DNA of 64,000 nucleotides from Sinorhizobium garamanticum (GTDB lineage Bacteria; Pseudomonadota; Alphaproteobacteria; Rhizobiales; Rhizobiaceae): contig NZ_CP120374.1 of assembly GCF_029892065.1 (NCBI RefSeq), positions 620,001-684,000 of the forward strand, read 5' to 3'. Of this stretch, positions 18,501 through 26,658 are shown piece after piece. The position numbers were made by a program, and so were the translations under genes. Below the pieces are notes generated by a model, which had not been told where the DNA came from, did no database searches, and saw only the letters and a program-made list of their open reading frames with translations. How positions within the stretch are numbered: the stretch's first letter is position 1; each line of letters opens with the position of its first letter.

Positions 18501-19488
18501 TACTGCCCGCCAGGCGGTTAAATCGGGAGACCTTGTTTGCAGTCAGCTTCAAGTCGCGACGTTCGGTTTGATAATTCTCCAGCGCGTCAGAGAATGTCTC
18601 ATCGACCGCATCGATACTCGAGTATCGCTCGGCGATTGCCCGGACTGCCAGTTGGTTGTCGGCGGCTCCCGTCACGAAAGCTACGCGCGCGATGGCGCCT
18701 GGCTCCAGATTGACTTTCCGTCGGAGACAGAAGACCGCATCGAGTACGGGGCCTGTCGTCCTGGAAAGCGTTGTGCCTGCGTCAAATGCCGCGGGATTTT
18801 CCGGCGTGCGGCCGCGTCCGAGGAATCTCAGTCTATCGGTCTCATACTCGAGCACCTCGCCGACCTGCTGACTAGATGAGGAAACATGAATTGCCCAGAC
18901 TGGTCTTTCTTCTGCATGGCGCGGCCTGCGACGCGCAAACAGGGCGCCCGTAACATCGTCGTAGTCTGTTTCCACGAAGAGCTTGGCAAACGCCGGGTGC
19001 GCCCTGTCCGCGCGGCGATTGTTCAGGCAGACCTCAGAATAGCTGGTGAATTCGAGGCTTCGTTTCCTCTTGCCATGGTTGACGACCGTAAGCGCCCGCA
19101 CTTCTGCGTCGGCATCTGGTGCGATGCAGACTTTCCAGGAAATATCGATGTCTTCGGCACCACAGCGGAACTCGGCCCTGTCTCCATGAAAAGCGTGCTC
19201 GTAGATGTTCGCAGGTCGGAAGACTGGTTGCTTTCCGATGGACCACAGCGTGTTGTTTGCCAGGTCTCGAACGAAGCAAAACTGCCCCCAGCAATCTCGT
19301 GTGACGTCCTCCCGCCATCGAGTAACGTCAAGATCCCCCCACGTGCCGCAACCGGCACCTGCGGCAGTGACCATAACGCTGTAGCGACCGTTGGAGAGCA
19401 ATGCGATCGCATGCCCGGAATCCATCACCTCGGGAGCGCTACTGCGTCTCGCCGTAGACACGTCATGGCCGTCGACCGATTTTGCCAT
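15583..19488 (-). CDS. Stand-alone GH94 glucan phosphorylase-like protein (NdvB C-terminal-half homologue)
   Basis: About 1301 residues, no signal peptide or membrane segment. The N-terminal part (LLSNGRYSVMVTAAGAGCG, VTRWREDVTRDCWG) is the GT36/GH94 beta-sandwich of cyclic beta-1,2-glucan synthases; the same sandwich seems to recur at about residues 510-760 (PRLGCLTTEAGLGYTWSVN). The C-terminal (alpha/alpha)6 barrel has MGTGDWNDGMN near residue 985, whose Asp is the general acid of GH94 phosphorylases. NdvB is about 2800 residues with a GT84 domain; here only the second half exists, as in cytosolic 1,2-beta-oligoglucan phosphorylases. Likely reaction: phosphorolysis of beta-1,2-glucan to glucose 1-phosphate. 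Start at ATG 19488 after TAGGAAA. It is downstream of the aldolase and phosphatase genes on the same strand. Confidence 0.8.
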   Translation of the reverse strand: MAKSVDGHDVSTARRSSAPEVMDSGHAIALLSNGRYSVMVTAAGAGCGTWGDLDVTRWREDVTRDCWGQFCFVRDLANNTLWSIGKQPVFRPANIYEHAFHGDRAEFRCGAEDIDISWKVCIAPDADAEVRALTVVNHGKRKRSLEFTSYSEVCLNNRRADRAHPAFAKLFVETDYDDVTGALFARRRPRHAEERPVWAIHVSSSSQQVGEVLEYETDRLRFLGRGRTPENPAAFDAGTTLSRTTGPVLDAVFCLRRKVNLEPGAIARVAFVTGAADNQLAVRAIAERYSSIDAVDETFSDALENYQTERRDLKLTANKVSRFNRLAGSIAFANPTTRRTVLFKKSRLDRATLWSHGISGDLPIVLVRIDSDSNEALVREVTIAHDFCRRRALPFDLVLFDERGASSTRRLIRKLQAGSEAEMLGKRGGIFVLPAATASDDHVETVAAAARVVLSSKSGSLAIQLDRQSSVAWPSSKMTASRASQVLAEPTAAPDKDLLFWNGFGGFTADGREYVVAVDGVKSQPPALPPAPWSNVIANPRLGCLTTEAGLGYTWSVNSQMNRLTPWSNDPVSDTPGEVVYLRDEETGEVWTPTPLPLGHRAFVTVHHGQGYSRYESDSRKLQQTLTVHVPPNGEIKLVRLGLTNNDSQSRHLSATYYVEWVLGTHREDAAMQVVCERDAHSGAIVARNPWAADFAGNLAFVAASPAANSATADRTEFLGRYGSVFRPAALERTSLGESFGPLQDPCGALMVGISLAPGESKEIIFVLGQAAGLDEVRRLVGDHADVGRARESFAATSRQWDDILNAVQVSTPDIGLNLMMNRWLLYQVLACRVWARSAFYQSGGAFGFRDQLQDVMALVHSAPNETRSQILRAAGRQFTEGDVQHWWHPPSGVGVRTRMTDDLYFLPFVVHHYVSTTGDVRLLDERVPFITSPALKEDQEEHFGIPERSDEAATVYEHCVRALEHGFRLGRHGLPLMGTGDWNDGMNKVGAGGRGESVWNGWFFLTVLKSFATTASSHGDEGRASWCLERAEELRAALEANAWDGAWYRRAYFDDGTPLGSSANDECQIDAIPQAWAVISGSADSERASRAMGAVHERLVRRRDKLIQLFDPPFDKGSLQPGYIKGYVPGIRENGGQYTHAATWVALASALQGDGDRALELWNLLNPINHASTKRDAEHYMVEPYVVSADVYGAPPHTGRGGWTWYTGSAAWLYRVALEATLGLRRQDQTLRFEPCVPASWSGYELSYKHGSATYRIRFDNSKKASRGVRSVTLDGTVLADGIIPLSDDGLTHDVRVAIG

Positions 19489-19571
19489 CAACGTTTTCCT
19501 ACCTTAACGACAAGTCGGATCGCCGACTCAGCCTGCGCAAGGGCGATGCCACCCCAGCGCTCCGCAGGATG

Positions 19572-20141
19572 CTAGCCAGCGAGGTGTCCATTCCAGATCC
19601 TCACTGCGGGTATCTCGTGGTAGTAGGCGAGAACGCTCAACGTGCCCGTATTCAGGAGAAAATGCTGTCCTGCACGCGGTGACAACCCAATCCATCTCGC
19701 CGCGAGCACGCGCAGCACGTGCCCATGTGCGAAGAGGGCAACATCGCCGTCAGCAGCTCGCGCCCGGGCCACGACCTGATCCACACGAGCACCAACTTGC
19801 GACGGTGTCTCGCCGCCCGGGCATCCATCCCGGAAAATCAACCAGTCCGCTCTTTTGGCCTCGATTTGAAGAGGCGTCAGGCCCTCGTATTCGCCGTAAT
19901 TCCATTCCTTCAAGCCTGGATCGACGATGGCCCTCTCGCCGAGGCCCGCCAAGTCACAAGTCTCCCGGGCGCGCTGCAGCGGGCTTACGAGAACGAGCGC
20001 AAACGTCTGCCTAGACAGCACTGGCCGCATCCTTTCCGCCTGTCGTCGTCCGTTATCGGTCAAGGCGACGTCTGTTGTGCCGGTGTGCTGTCCGCTTAGG
20101 CTCCACTCAGTCTCCCCATGCCTGATCACGAATACGTTCAC
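19572..20141 (-). CDS. Histidine phosphatase family protein (phosphoglycerate mutase-like)
   Basis: 189 residues. The N-terminus carries the catalytic RHGETEWS motif, and LKEWNYGEYEG and ALFAHGHVLRVLAARW match the second half of the active site (second catalytic His in AHGH). Start set at a GTG at 20141, which has AGGAGG seven bases upstream and puts RHG close to the N-terminus; the frame remains open further upstream. It lies between the class I aldolase and the GH94 gene on the same strand. A sugar-phosphate or phosphoglycerate phosphatase role is plausible; substrate cannot be told from sequence. Confidence 0.82.
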   Translation of the reverse strand: MNVFVIRHGETEWSLSGQHTGTTDVALTDNGRRQAERMRPVLSRQTFALVLVSPLQRARETCDLAGLGERAIVDPGLKEWNYGEYEGLTPLQIEAKRADWLIFRDGCPGGETPSQVGARVDQVVARARAADGDVALFAHGHVLRVLAARWIGLSPRAGQHFLLNTGTLSVLAYYHEIPAVRIWNGHLAG

Positions 20142-20245
20142 GTCCAGCCCTCCTGGCTCAGACGTTGCAGGGTGCCGACCAGCCGGCGCCAGCATGCGCC
20201 GCCAGCGGAATCACTGGTCGCACGACTGGCCGTGATACCGGTGCA

Positions 20246-21268
20246 CTACCCGCCGGCTGATATCGCCTCCATCTGATCGGTGTACGTCCCGAGACTGGCC
20301 GCCCCGTTGCAGCGAGCCCGGTGGTAAAGAGCCTGCTGACCCAGCTTCAGGTTCTCGTCGCGCCCATGCCACGCCGTCAACGCCGGATCCTGGAGTGCGC
20401 GCCCATAGGAAAAACTAATGTTCCAGGGCTTGGGGCCGGGCAGTCGGTTGATCGCGTTGAGGTGAGCGGTGGCAGTCCGGTCGTCCTGGCCGCCCGACAG
20501 GAACACGATGCCGGGGACCGCCGCGGGGACGTGCCGACGCAAACAGCGGAGTGTGGCGACTGCAACCTCCTGCACCTTAGCCGGACGAGAGCACGCCTCG
20601 CCCGCGATCACCATGTTGGGCTTGAGCAGCATGTGCTCCAGCACGACACGCTGCTCGAAGAGGGCCTGGAACACGGCGTGAAGGACCACGCCAGTGACCT
20701 CTTCGCAGCGCTCGATTGTGTGCGATCCGTCCATCAACACTTCCGGTTCGACGATCGGCACGAGATGCTGCTCCTGACAGAGCGCAGCGTATCGGCCCAG
20801 GGCGTGTGCATTGGCACTCACGCATGCGGTGCTCGGCAGGCCGTCCGCAATACGAATGACTGCCCGCCACTTCGCGAAGCATGCCCCCATACCGCGGTAC
20901 TCGGAAAGGCGGTCCCGGAGTCCGTCGAGCCCTTCGGTGATCTTCTCGTCGGAGGAGCCGGCGAGATGCTTTGCGCCGGTATCGACCTTGATGCCAGGAA
21001 GGATTCCCTGGTCGGAAAGGAGCTGGGCGAGCGGTACTCCACCCGAGCTCTTTTGGCGGATAGTCTCGTCGTACATGATGACTCCGCTGATGAACTCTGC
21101 CGCGCCCAAGAAGAGCATTTCACGGTAGGTGCGTCGGCTTTCCTCGGTGGATTGGATTCCAAGCGCGTCGAACCGCTTGGTCAAAGTGGGGACGGTTTCA
21201 TCCGCCGCCAGAATGCCCTTCCCCTTTGCGACTAGCGCCGTCGCGATGCTCCCCAGATCGTGATTCAT
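20246..21268 (-). CDS. Class I fructose-bisphosphate aldolase
   Basis: 340 residues covering the full eukaryote-like class I aldolase: GKGILAADET near the N-terminus, the Schiff-base lysine motif LLKPNMVI in the second half, EPEVLMDG before it, and GIVFLSGGQ and the ISFSYGRALQ C-terminal block. It cleaves fructose 1,6-bisphosphate to glyceraldehyde 3-phosphate and dihydroxyacetone phosphate. Ribosome site AGAGGATG precedes the ATG. It opens the minus-strand run that continues with the histidine phosphatase and the GH94 protein, and is divergent from phosphoketolase. A near-consensus FixK-like site lies 51 bases upstream. Confidence 0.9.
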   Translation of the reverse strand: MNHDLGSIATALVAKGKGILAADETVPTLTKRFDALGIQSTEESRRTYREMLFLGAAEFISGVIMYDETIRQKSSGGVPLAQLLSDQGILPGIKVDTGAKHLAGSSDEKITEGLDGLRDRLSEYRGMGACFAKWRAVIRIADGLPSTACVSANAHALGRYAALCQEQHLVPIVEPEVLMDGSHTIERCEEVTGVVLHAVFQALFEQRVVLEHMLLKPNMVIAGEACSRPAKVQEVAVATLRCLRRHVPAAVPGIVFLSGGQDDRTATAHLNAINRLPGPKPWNISFSYGRALQDPALTAWHGRDENLKLGQQALYHRARCNGAASLGTYTDQMEAISAGG

Positions 21269-21714
21269 CGTGCATCCTCTGGTCTTTTAGACAATATCAG
21301 TCGAGATCAGAACTGGCTATGACTTCGATCAAGAGGGCGCGAAATTGAACTTCGCGTGGCCAGCTCCAACGCATGCCGCGACGATCAGTACTTCGTCTGT
21401 TGGGACAATGAGCAAGACGATGCGGCGTTTACGTTCGAAGTCGGTAGCTCTGCCGTTGTATCGGCGGGTGAATGGATCTGGCTTCAGGATGCGTGCTTCG
21501 CTGTGCTGCGTCGACCAAATCTTCGTGCCCCAAAGGCATCTGCAACGCTGCATTTCGCGGTCCGAGTCGTGGTGCCATTTATGTCCGAACTGGACAGCCG
21601 AATTGATTCAACGCAGTGCCCAGTCGATGAAATTGAAGTAACATTCTCTATTCGCTCCATGGCTGCCCAGCCGCAGCATGGAACGGCGCACGCTTATCTC
21701 AGGAGGAGCGACCC
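21269..21714. other. Divergent promoter region between aldolase and phosphoketolase
   Basis: 446 bases. It holds the FixK-like near-match at 21319-21332. Overlapping open frames of up to 150 codons on both strands show no motif, so I leave them out. Confidence 0.45.
21319..21332. promoter_or_regulatory. Near-consensus FixK/FNR-type site
   Basis: ATGACTTCGATCAA matches TTGAC-N4-ATCAA at all but the first position. It is 51 bases upstream of the aldolase start and about 380 upstream of phosphoketolase, so it fits the aldolase promoter best. Confidence 0.4.
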
Positions 21715-24180
21715 ATGTCTTCCACCAAGACTGCAACCGGCAAGGATCACGGCACTGTCGAGAATTCAGCGGCGACTCGTCCTCTGTCGACTGAGGAACT
21801 GCATCTGATCGATGCTTACTGGCGGGCTTCCAACTACCTCTCTGTTGGCCAGATCTACCTGCTCGACAACCCGCTGCTCAGAGAGCCGCTGAAGCGCGAG
21901 CACATCAAGCCGCGATTGCTCGGCCATTGGGGGACTTCCCCCGGCCTCAACATGCTCTATGTGCACCTCAACCGGGTCATCAAGCGCGACGACCTCAACA
22001 TGATCTACGTCATAGGCCCCGGCCACGGCGGGCCGTCACTCGTCGCTCACGCCTACCTCGAAGGCACCTACAGCGAGGTCTATCCGAATATCAGCCAGGA
22101 TGTGGCGGGCATGAAGCGGCTTTTCAAGCAGTTCAGCTTCCCCGGCGGCATACCGAGCCACGTCGCGCCCGAGACACCCGGCAGCATCCACGAGGGCGGC
22201 GAGCTCGGATATGCGCTCAGCCATGCCTATGGCGCGGCATTCGATAACCCCGACCTGATCGTCGCCTGCGTCGTCGGCGACGGGGAAGCCGAGACCGGGC
22301 CGCTTGCCACCGGATGGCAGGGCAACAAGTTCCTCAACCCGGCCCGCGACGGCTGCGTGCTGCCGATCCTGCACCTGAACGGCTACAAGATCGCCAACCC
22401 CTGCTTCCTCGCCCGCATTCCCGAGGAAGAATTGCGCAAGTTCTTCGAGGGCATGGGTTACAGGCCCTATTTCGTCGAAGGCCGTGATCCCGAGGACGTC
22501 CACCAGAAGCTCGCAGGCGTGCTCGACACCGTGGTCGGCGAAATCAAGGAAATCTGGGCCAATGCCCGCACGAACGGCAATCTCAAGCGCCCGGCATGGC
22601 CGATGATTGTCTTCCGGACGCCAAAGGGCTGGACATGCCCGCCGGAGATCGATGGCAAGAAATGCGAGGACTACTGGCGATCGCATCAGGTGCCCATGGG
22701 CGAGATGGACAAGCCGGAGCATATCCGCATTCTCGAACAATGGATGAAAAGCTACCGGCCCGAGGACCTTTTCGACGAGACTGGCCGGCTCAAGTCCGAA
22801 ATCGCGTCCCTCGCTCCTGAGGGCCATCGCCGAATGAGCGACAATCCGCATGCCAATGGCGGGCTCGTTTTGCGTGATCTGAAGATGCCGGACTTCAGGG
22901 ATTACGCCGTGGAGGTCACCAGCCATGGCGCGACTATGGCCGAGTCGGCCCGCGCGATGGGCAAGTTCCTGCGCGACGTGATGAAGGCGAACATGGAGAG
23001 CAAGAACTTCCGGCTGTTCAGCCCGGACGAGAACAACTCCAATCGCTGGCAGGATGTGCTTGAGGTGACCAACCGCTGCTACATGGCGGAGATCTATCCG
23101 GAAGACGACCATCTCTCGCCGGATGGCCGTGTCATGGAGGTGCTCAGCGAGCACCAGTGCCAGGGATGGCTGGAAGGCTACCTGCTCACCGGCCGCCACG
23201 GCTTCTTCTCCTGCTACGAAGCCTTCATCCACATCATCGACTCGATGTTCAACCAGCACGCCAAGTGGCTGAAGGTGTGCAACGAGATCCCGTGGCGCAG
23301 ACCCATCGGATCGCTGAACTATTTCTTGAGTTCCCATGTCTGGCGGCAGGACCACAACGGCTTCAGCCATCAGGATCCGGGCTTCATCGACCACGTCGTC
23401 AACAAGAAGGCGGACGTGATCCGCGTCTACCTGCCGCCGGATGCCAACACGCTGCTGTGCGTGACGGACCACTGCCTGCGCAGCCGCGACTACGTCAACT
23501 TGGTCGTCGCCGGCAAGCAGCCGGCACCGCAATGGCTGACGATGTCGGAGGCCGTCCGCCACTGCGCCATGGGCGTCAGCATCTGGGATTGGGCGAGCAG
23601 CGACAAGGGCAGCGAACCGGATGTCGTCATGGCCTGCTGCGGCGACGTTCCGACGCTTGAAACGCTGGCGGCGGTGCAATTGCTCCGCGAGCATCTGCCG
23701 GAGTTGAAGGTCCGCGTCATCAATGTCGTCAACCTGATGAAGCTGCAGCCGGCGGAAGAGCATCCGCATGGGCTGTCGGACCGCGATTTCGACGGCCTGT
23801 TCACGAGGGACAAGCCGATCATCTTCGCCTTCCACGGCTACCCGTGGCTGATCCACCGGCTCACCTATCGCAGAAAGAACCACCCCAACCTTCATGTGCG
23901 CGGCTACAAGGAGGAAGGCACGACCACGACCCCGTTCGACATGGTGGTGCTGAACGAGCTCGACCGGTTCCACCTCGTCGAGGACGTCATCGACCGGCTG
24001 CCGCAACTCGGTGCGCGCGCGGCCTATTTCAAGCAGGCAATTCACGCGAAACTGATCGAGCATCGCGAATATATCGAAAAATATGGCGACGACATGCCTG
24101 CGATCATCGGATGGAAATGGGGCCCGAAGAGTGAAGCCGGCAAATTTCAGGGAACGTCTACTGAAGGGGACAATGTTTAA
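21715..24180 (+). CDS. xfp: Xylulose-5-phosphate/fructose-6-phosphate phosphoketolase
   Basis: 821 residues, full length. The N-terminal XFP domain has [10 protein letters not shown] and [16 protein letters not shown], the thiamine-diphosphate motif [14 protein letters not shown] near residue 188, and [11 protein letters not shown]. The middle and C-terminal domains include the [14 protein letters not shown] block. The enzyme splits xylulose 5-phosphate or fructose 6-phosphate with phosphate into acetyl phosphate plus glyceraldehyde 3-phosphate or erythrose 4-phosphate. A strong ribosome site (GGAGGAG) precedes the ATG. Its acetyl phosphate can be used by the AckA and Pta encoded 8-12 kb downstream, and its glyceraldehyde 3-phosphate enters glycolysis next to the aldolase. 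Confidence 0.95.
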   Translation: MSSTKTATGKDHGTVENSAATRPLSTEELHLIDAYWRASNYLSVGQIYLLDNPLLREPLKREHIKPRLLGHWGTSPGLNMLYVHLNRVIKRDDLNMIYVIGPGHGGPSLVAHAYLEGTYSEVYPNISQDVAGMKRLFKQFSFPGGIPSHVAPETPGSIHEGGELGYALSHAYGAAFDNPDLIVACVVGDGEAETGPLATGWQGNKFLNPARDGCVLPILHLNGYKIANPCFLARIPEEELRKFFEGMGYRPYFVEGRDPEDVHQKLAGVLDTVVGEIKEIWANARTNGNLKRPAWPMIVFRTPKGWTCPPEIDGKKCEDYWRSHQVPMGEMDKPEHIRILEQWMKSYRPEDLFDETGRLKSEIASLAPEGHRRMSDNPHANGGLVLRDLKMPDFRDYAVEVTSHGATMAESARAMGKFLRDVMKANMESKNFRLFSPDENNSNRWQDVLEVTNRCYMAEIYPEDDHLSPDGRVMEVLSEHQCQGWLEGYLLTGRHGFFSCYEAFIHIIDSMFNQHAKWLKVCNEIPWRRPIGSLNYFLSSHVWRQDHNGFSHQDPGFIDHVVNKKADVIRVYLPPDANTLLCVTDHCLRSRDYVNLVVAGKQPAPQWLTMSEAVRHCAMGVSIWDWASSDKGSEPDVVMACCGDVPTLETLAAVQLLREHLPELKVRVINVVNLMKLQPAEEHPHGLSDRDFDGLFTRDKPIIFAFHGYPWLIHRLTYRRKNHPNLHVRGYKEEGTTTTPFDMVVLNELDRFHLVEDVIDRLPQLGARAAYFKQAIHAKLIEHREYIEKYGDDMPAIIGWKWGPKSEAGKFQGTSTEGDNV

Positions 24181-24284
24181 GGACAACTCGTGTCCGAGAT
24201 TCACGAGTGATAGTACCGATAGTTTAGTCTTCCATGGACATCGACCGCATTGTCCTCAGGAGACCGCCTGACGGAGCAGAAGCC

Positions 24285-25604
24285 ATGCCCGAGATGCTCT
24301 CGACCGACGCCGATCTCCACGGGCAGCCGACCGAGGAGAACCTTGGGCGACTACAGTTCACGACATTGCTCTACTACCTGCAAGTCACCAATCCGGACAA
24401 CGGCCTGGTTCGTGACAAAACGGACCCGAGGGCCCCGGCAAGCATCGCGGCAATCGGCATGGCGCTGGCCACAATTCCCGTTGTCGTGGAACGCGGCGTC
24501 ATCATCCGCGAATTCGCGGCCAAGATCACTCGCAAGCGATTGCGGTTCTTGATCGAGCTTCCACAGGGACCAGAGCCGGACGCTTCTGGCTACAAAGGCT
24601 TCTTCTACCATTTCCTCGACATCGAGACCGGCGGCCGGGTCTGGCAATCCGAATTATCGACCATCGATTCGGCCTTCCTCTTCGCCGGCGCACTGACCGT
24701 TGCCACCTATTTCGACCAGGACACGGCCGACGAAGCGGAGATTCGGCAACTTGCCACGGCGCTTTACGAGCGCGCCGACTGGAACTGGGCTCGCGATCAC
24801 GGCCCCACCCTCACTCACGGCTGGCGGCCGGAAAGTGGGTTCATTCCTTACCGGTGGCGCGGATATGATGAGGGAATGCTTCTCTATATCCTCGGCTTGG
24901 GGTCGCCGACCTATCCCTTGCCCGCAGAATCCTACACCGCCTATACGGAAAGCTACGAATGGAGGAATATGTTCGGCCGCGAGCTGCTCTATTCGGGCCC
25001 ACTCTTTACGCACCAGCTTTCCCATATGTGGGTTGATTTTCGCGGCATCCGCGACGCCTTCATGCGCGAGCACGATAGCGACTACTTCCAAAACAGCCGA
25101 CAGGCGACGTTCGTGCAGCAGGAATATGCGATTCGCAATCCGATGGATTTCGTCGGTTACGGCGCGCACTGCTGGGGGTTCACCGCAAGTGACGGGCCTG
25201 GTTGGGTCACGCGAGTGGTCAACGGCGTCAAGCGGGAGTTCTTTGATTACATCGCGCGCGGCGCGCCATTCGGGCCTGATGACGGGACGGTTTCGCCATG
25301 GGTTGTTATCGCTTCGCTGCCATTCGCTCCTGAAATCGTCATTCCGACAGCCCGCAACTTTGCCCGAATGAACCTCGGCATGACGCGACTGTACGGTTTC
25401 AAACCGTCTTTCAATCAGTCATTTGTGGTGGAAGACAGTCCCACCGGATGGTGGGTCACTCCGTACCACTTTGGCATCGACCAAGGACCGGTTGTGCTAA
25501 TGGTTGAAAACTACCGGACGGGCTTGCTCTGGGACATTATGCGCCGATGCGAACCCATTGTGACGGGGCTGCGCAAGGCCGGGTTCACCGGGGGCTGGCT
25601 GTGA
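24285..25604 (+). CDS. Glycoamylase-domain protein (PF10091, GH144-type beta-1,2-glucanase-like)
   Basis: About 439 residues without signal peptide, so probably cytosolic. Features of the PF10091/GH144 family: GFFYHFLDIETG, ELSTIDSAFLFAGAL, RWRGYDEGMLLYILGLGSP, then FTHQLSHMWVDFRG and AHCWGFTASDGPG. Characterised GH144 enzymes are endo-beta-1,2-glucanases, and a related domain sits in the middle of cyclic beta-1,2-glucan synthases. Start at ATG 24285 is preferred because GGAG lies 8-12 bases upstream; an ATG at 24234 lacks a site. It follows phosphoketolase on the same strand by about 100 bases and is likely co-transcribed. With the GH94 protein it could break beta-1,2-glucans down. Confidence 0.8.
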   Translation: MPEMLSTDADLHGQPTEENLGRLQFTTLLYYLQVTNPDNGLVRDKTDPRAPASIAAIGMALATIPVVVERGVIIREFAAKITRKRLRFLIELPQGPEPDASGYKGFFYHFLDIETGGRVWQSELSTIDSAFLFAGALTVATYFDQDTADEAEIRQLATALYERADWNWARDHGPTLTHGWRPESGFIPYRWRGYDEGMLLYILGLGSPTYPLPAESYTAYTESYEWRNMFGRELLYSGPLFTHQLSHMWVDFRGIRDAFMREHDSDYFQNSRQATFVQQEYAIRNPMDFVGYGAHCWGFTASDGPGWVTRVVNGVKREFFDYIARGAPFGPDDGTVSPWVVIASLPFAPEIVIPTARNFARMNLGMTRLYGFKPSFNQSFVVEDSPTGWWVTPYHFGIDQGPVVLMVENYRTGLLWDIMRRCEPIVTGLRKAGFTGGWL

Positions 25605-25755
25605 CACGCATGCTCATGGAAGGGCGGAAGGTCTGCCGCTCGAGTTACCTCTTCGCGCTCGCCTCCCTTTCGTAACCCGTCCTCGAACTGCCCGGCCGCT
25701 ACTGCCGCCTTTTGCATCTCGGATAACACGCGCGGGGCTGTAGAGCGCAGACTGC

Positions 25756-26115
25756 TTGAGTCGTCGGAAGCGACCGACATGGAACAACGAACAACAGCAA
25801 ATTCCGCTCAAGGTAACCGCAGCTCGCTTTGTGCGCACTGTCAGGATTTTTGCGAGTTCCGAGGTCGGACTCAAAGCAAAGCTCCTGTTTGCCGCACTGA
25901 TAGCGCTGCTTTGCGGGCTGAATGCCCTTAACGTCGTAAACAACTACGTCGGCCGAAACTTCATGACTGCGATTGCCGATCGCCAGATGGCTGAATTCAT
26001 CCGGCAGGCGATCCTTTACGTCGCTGTTTTCGCGGCTCTCACGGTCGTCGGTGTCTTCGCCCGTTTTGCCGAAGAACGACTGGCATTGCTTTGGCGCGAA
26101 TTCCTTACCCGGCGC
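25756..26115 (+). pseudogene. SbmA/BacA-like ABC transporter, N-terminal fragment
   Basis: About 120 residues resembling the start of ABC_membrane_2 exporters (SbmA/BacA/YddA type): a hydrophobic helix LLFAALIALLCGLNALNVVNNYVG, the FMTAIADRQMAEF segment, a second helix, and RFAEERLALLWREFLTRR. The sequence then switches without a stop into transposase sequence at about 26116, so the remaining transmembrane helices and the ATPase domain are lost. The only start in frame at the left is a TTG at 25756. Confidence 0.7.
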
Positions 26116-26520
26116 ATTGGCCGCTCGAAGGGTGGCATGACCACCAAGATCCTCGCGTTGAGCGACGCGCTCGGCAATCTTGTGCGCTTCGAACTCCTGC
26201 CGGCCATCGCTTCGACACGGTCGGCGTCGAGCCGCTGATCGAAGGCATCGATTTCGGTGGCCTCATCGCCGACAAGGCATTCGACAGCGATGCCATCATC
26301 GCCGATCTCAACGCGCGGTGCCAAGATCGTCATCTCTCAACACCCAAGACGCGCGAGACCACTGCCGCTCGATCGCGAACTCTACAAATGGCGGTATCTC
26401 ATCGAAAACTTCTTCTGTAGGCTCAAGGAGTTCAAGCGCATCGCCATGAGAGCCGACAAAACCGACCAGAGCTTCTCCGCAATAATCTATCTCGCAGCCG
26501 CCGTCATCAATTCACGATGA
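26116..26520 (+). mobile_element. Degenerate IS5-family (IS427-like) transposase fragment
   Basis: Transposase similarity runs through three frames: GRSKGGMTTKILALSDALG, then RFDTVGVEPLIEGIDFGG and KAFDSDAIIADLNAR, then KIVISQHPRR, YLIENFFCRLKEFKRIA and AAAVINSR to the stop at 26520. This is the C-terminal DDE half of an IS5-group transposase with two frameshifts; the N-terminal half and left terminal repeat are missing. It interrupts the ABC transporter fragment. Confidence 0.8.
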
Positions 26521-26591
26521 ATCCCCACGGGCCTTAGAGCGTCGGATTGAAATCCGAAGCGGCCGCATTCTTACGATTAACTGCCCGCGAC

Positions 26592-26653
26592 AGCAGCATT
26601 TCAAAGTGCTACAGCGAGCCGTGTGCGTTCTAAAGGGACGCGCGGCTGTGTAG
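26592..26653. repeat. RIME-like rhizobial intergenic hairpin
   Basis: An imperfect hairpin: CTACAGCGAGCCGTGTGCGT pairs with ACGCGCGGCTGTGTAG across a short loop, preceded by CAGCATTTCAAAGTG. This closely resembles the rhizobial intergenic mosaic elements containing CTACAGCGTCC and GGACGCGC. It abuts the 3' end of the glycogen phosphorylase gene and may help terminate its transcript. Confidence 0.5.
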
Positions 26654-26658
26654 TGAAG

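Noticed and set aside
19513..19528. Small hairpin AGTCGG-ATCG-CCGACT as an operator or terminator before the GH94 gene
   Set aside because: Six-base stem, no T run, and no second copy; likely chance in GC-rich DNA.
21356..21808. 150-codon frame between aldolase and phosphoketolase
   Set aside because: No ribosome site or motif, overlaps the start of phosphoketolase, and equally long frames exist on the other strand.
22036..24204. 722-codon minus-strand frame opposite phosphoketolase
   Set aside because: Phosphoketolase motifs are unambiguous on the plus strand; the minus frame is rich in His, Val and Arg with no family pattern.
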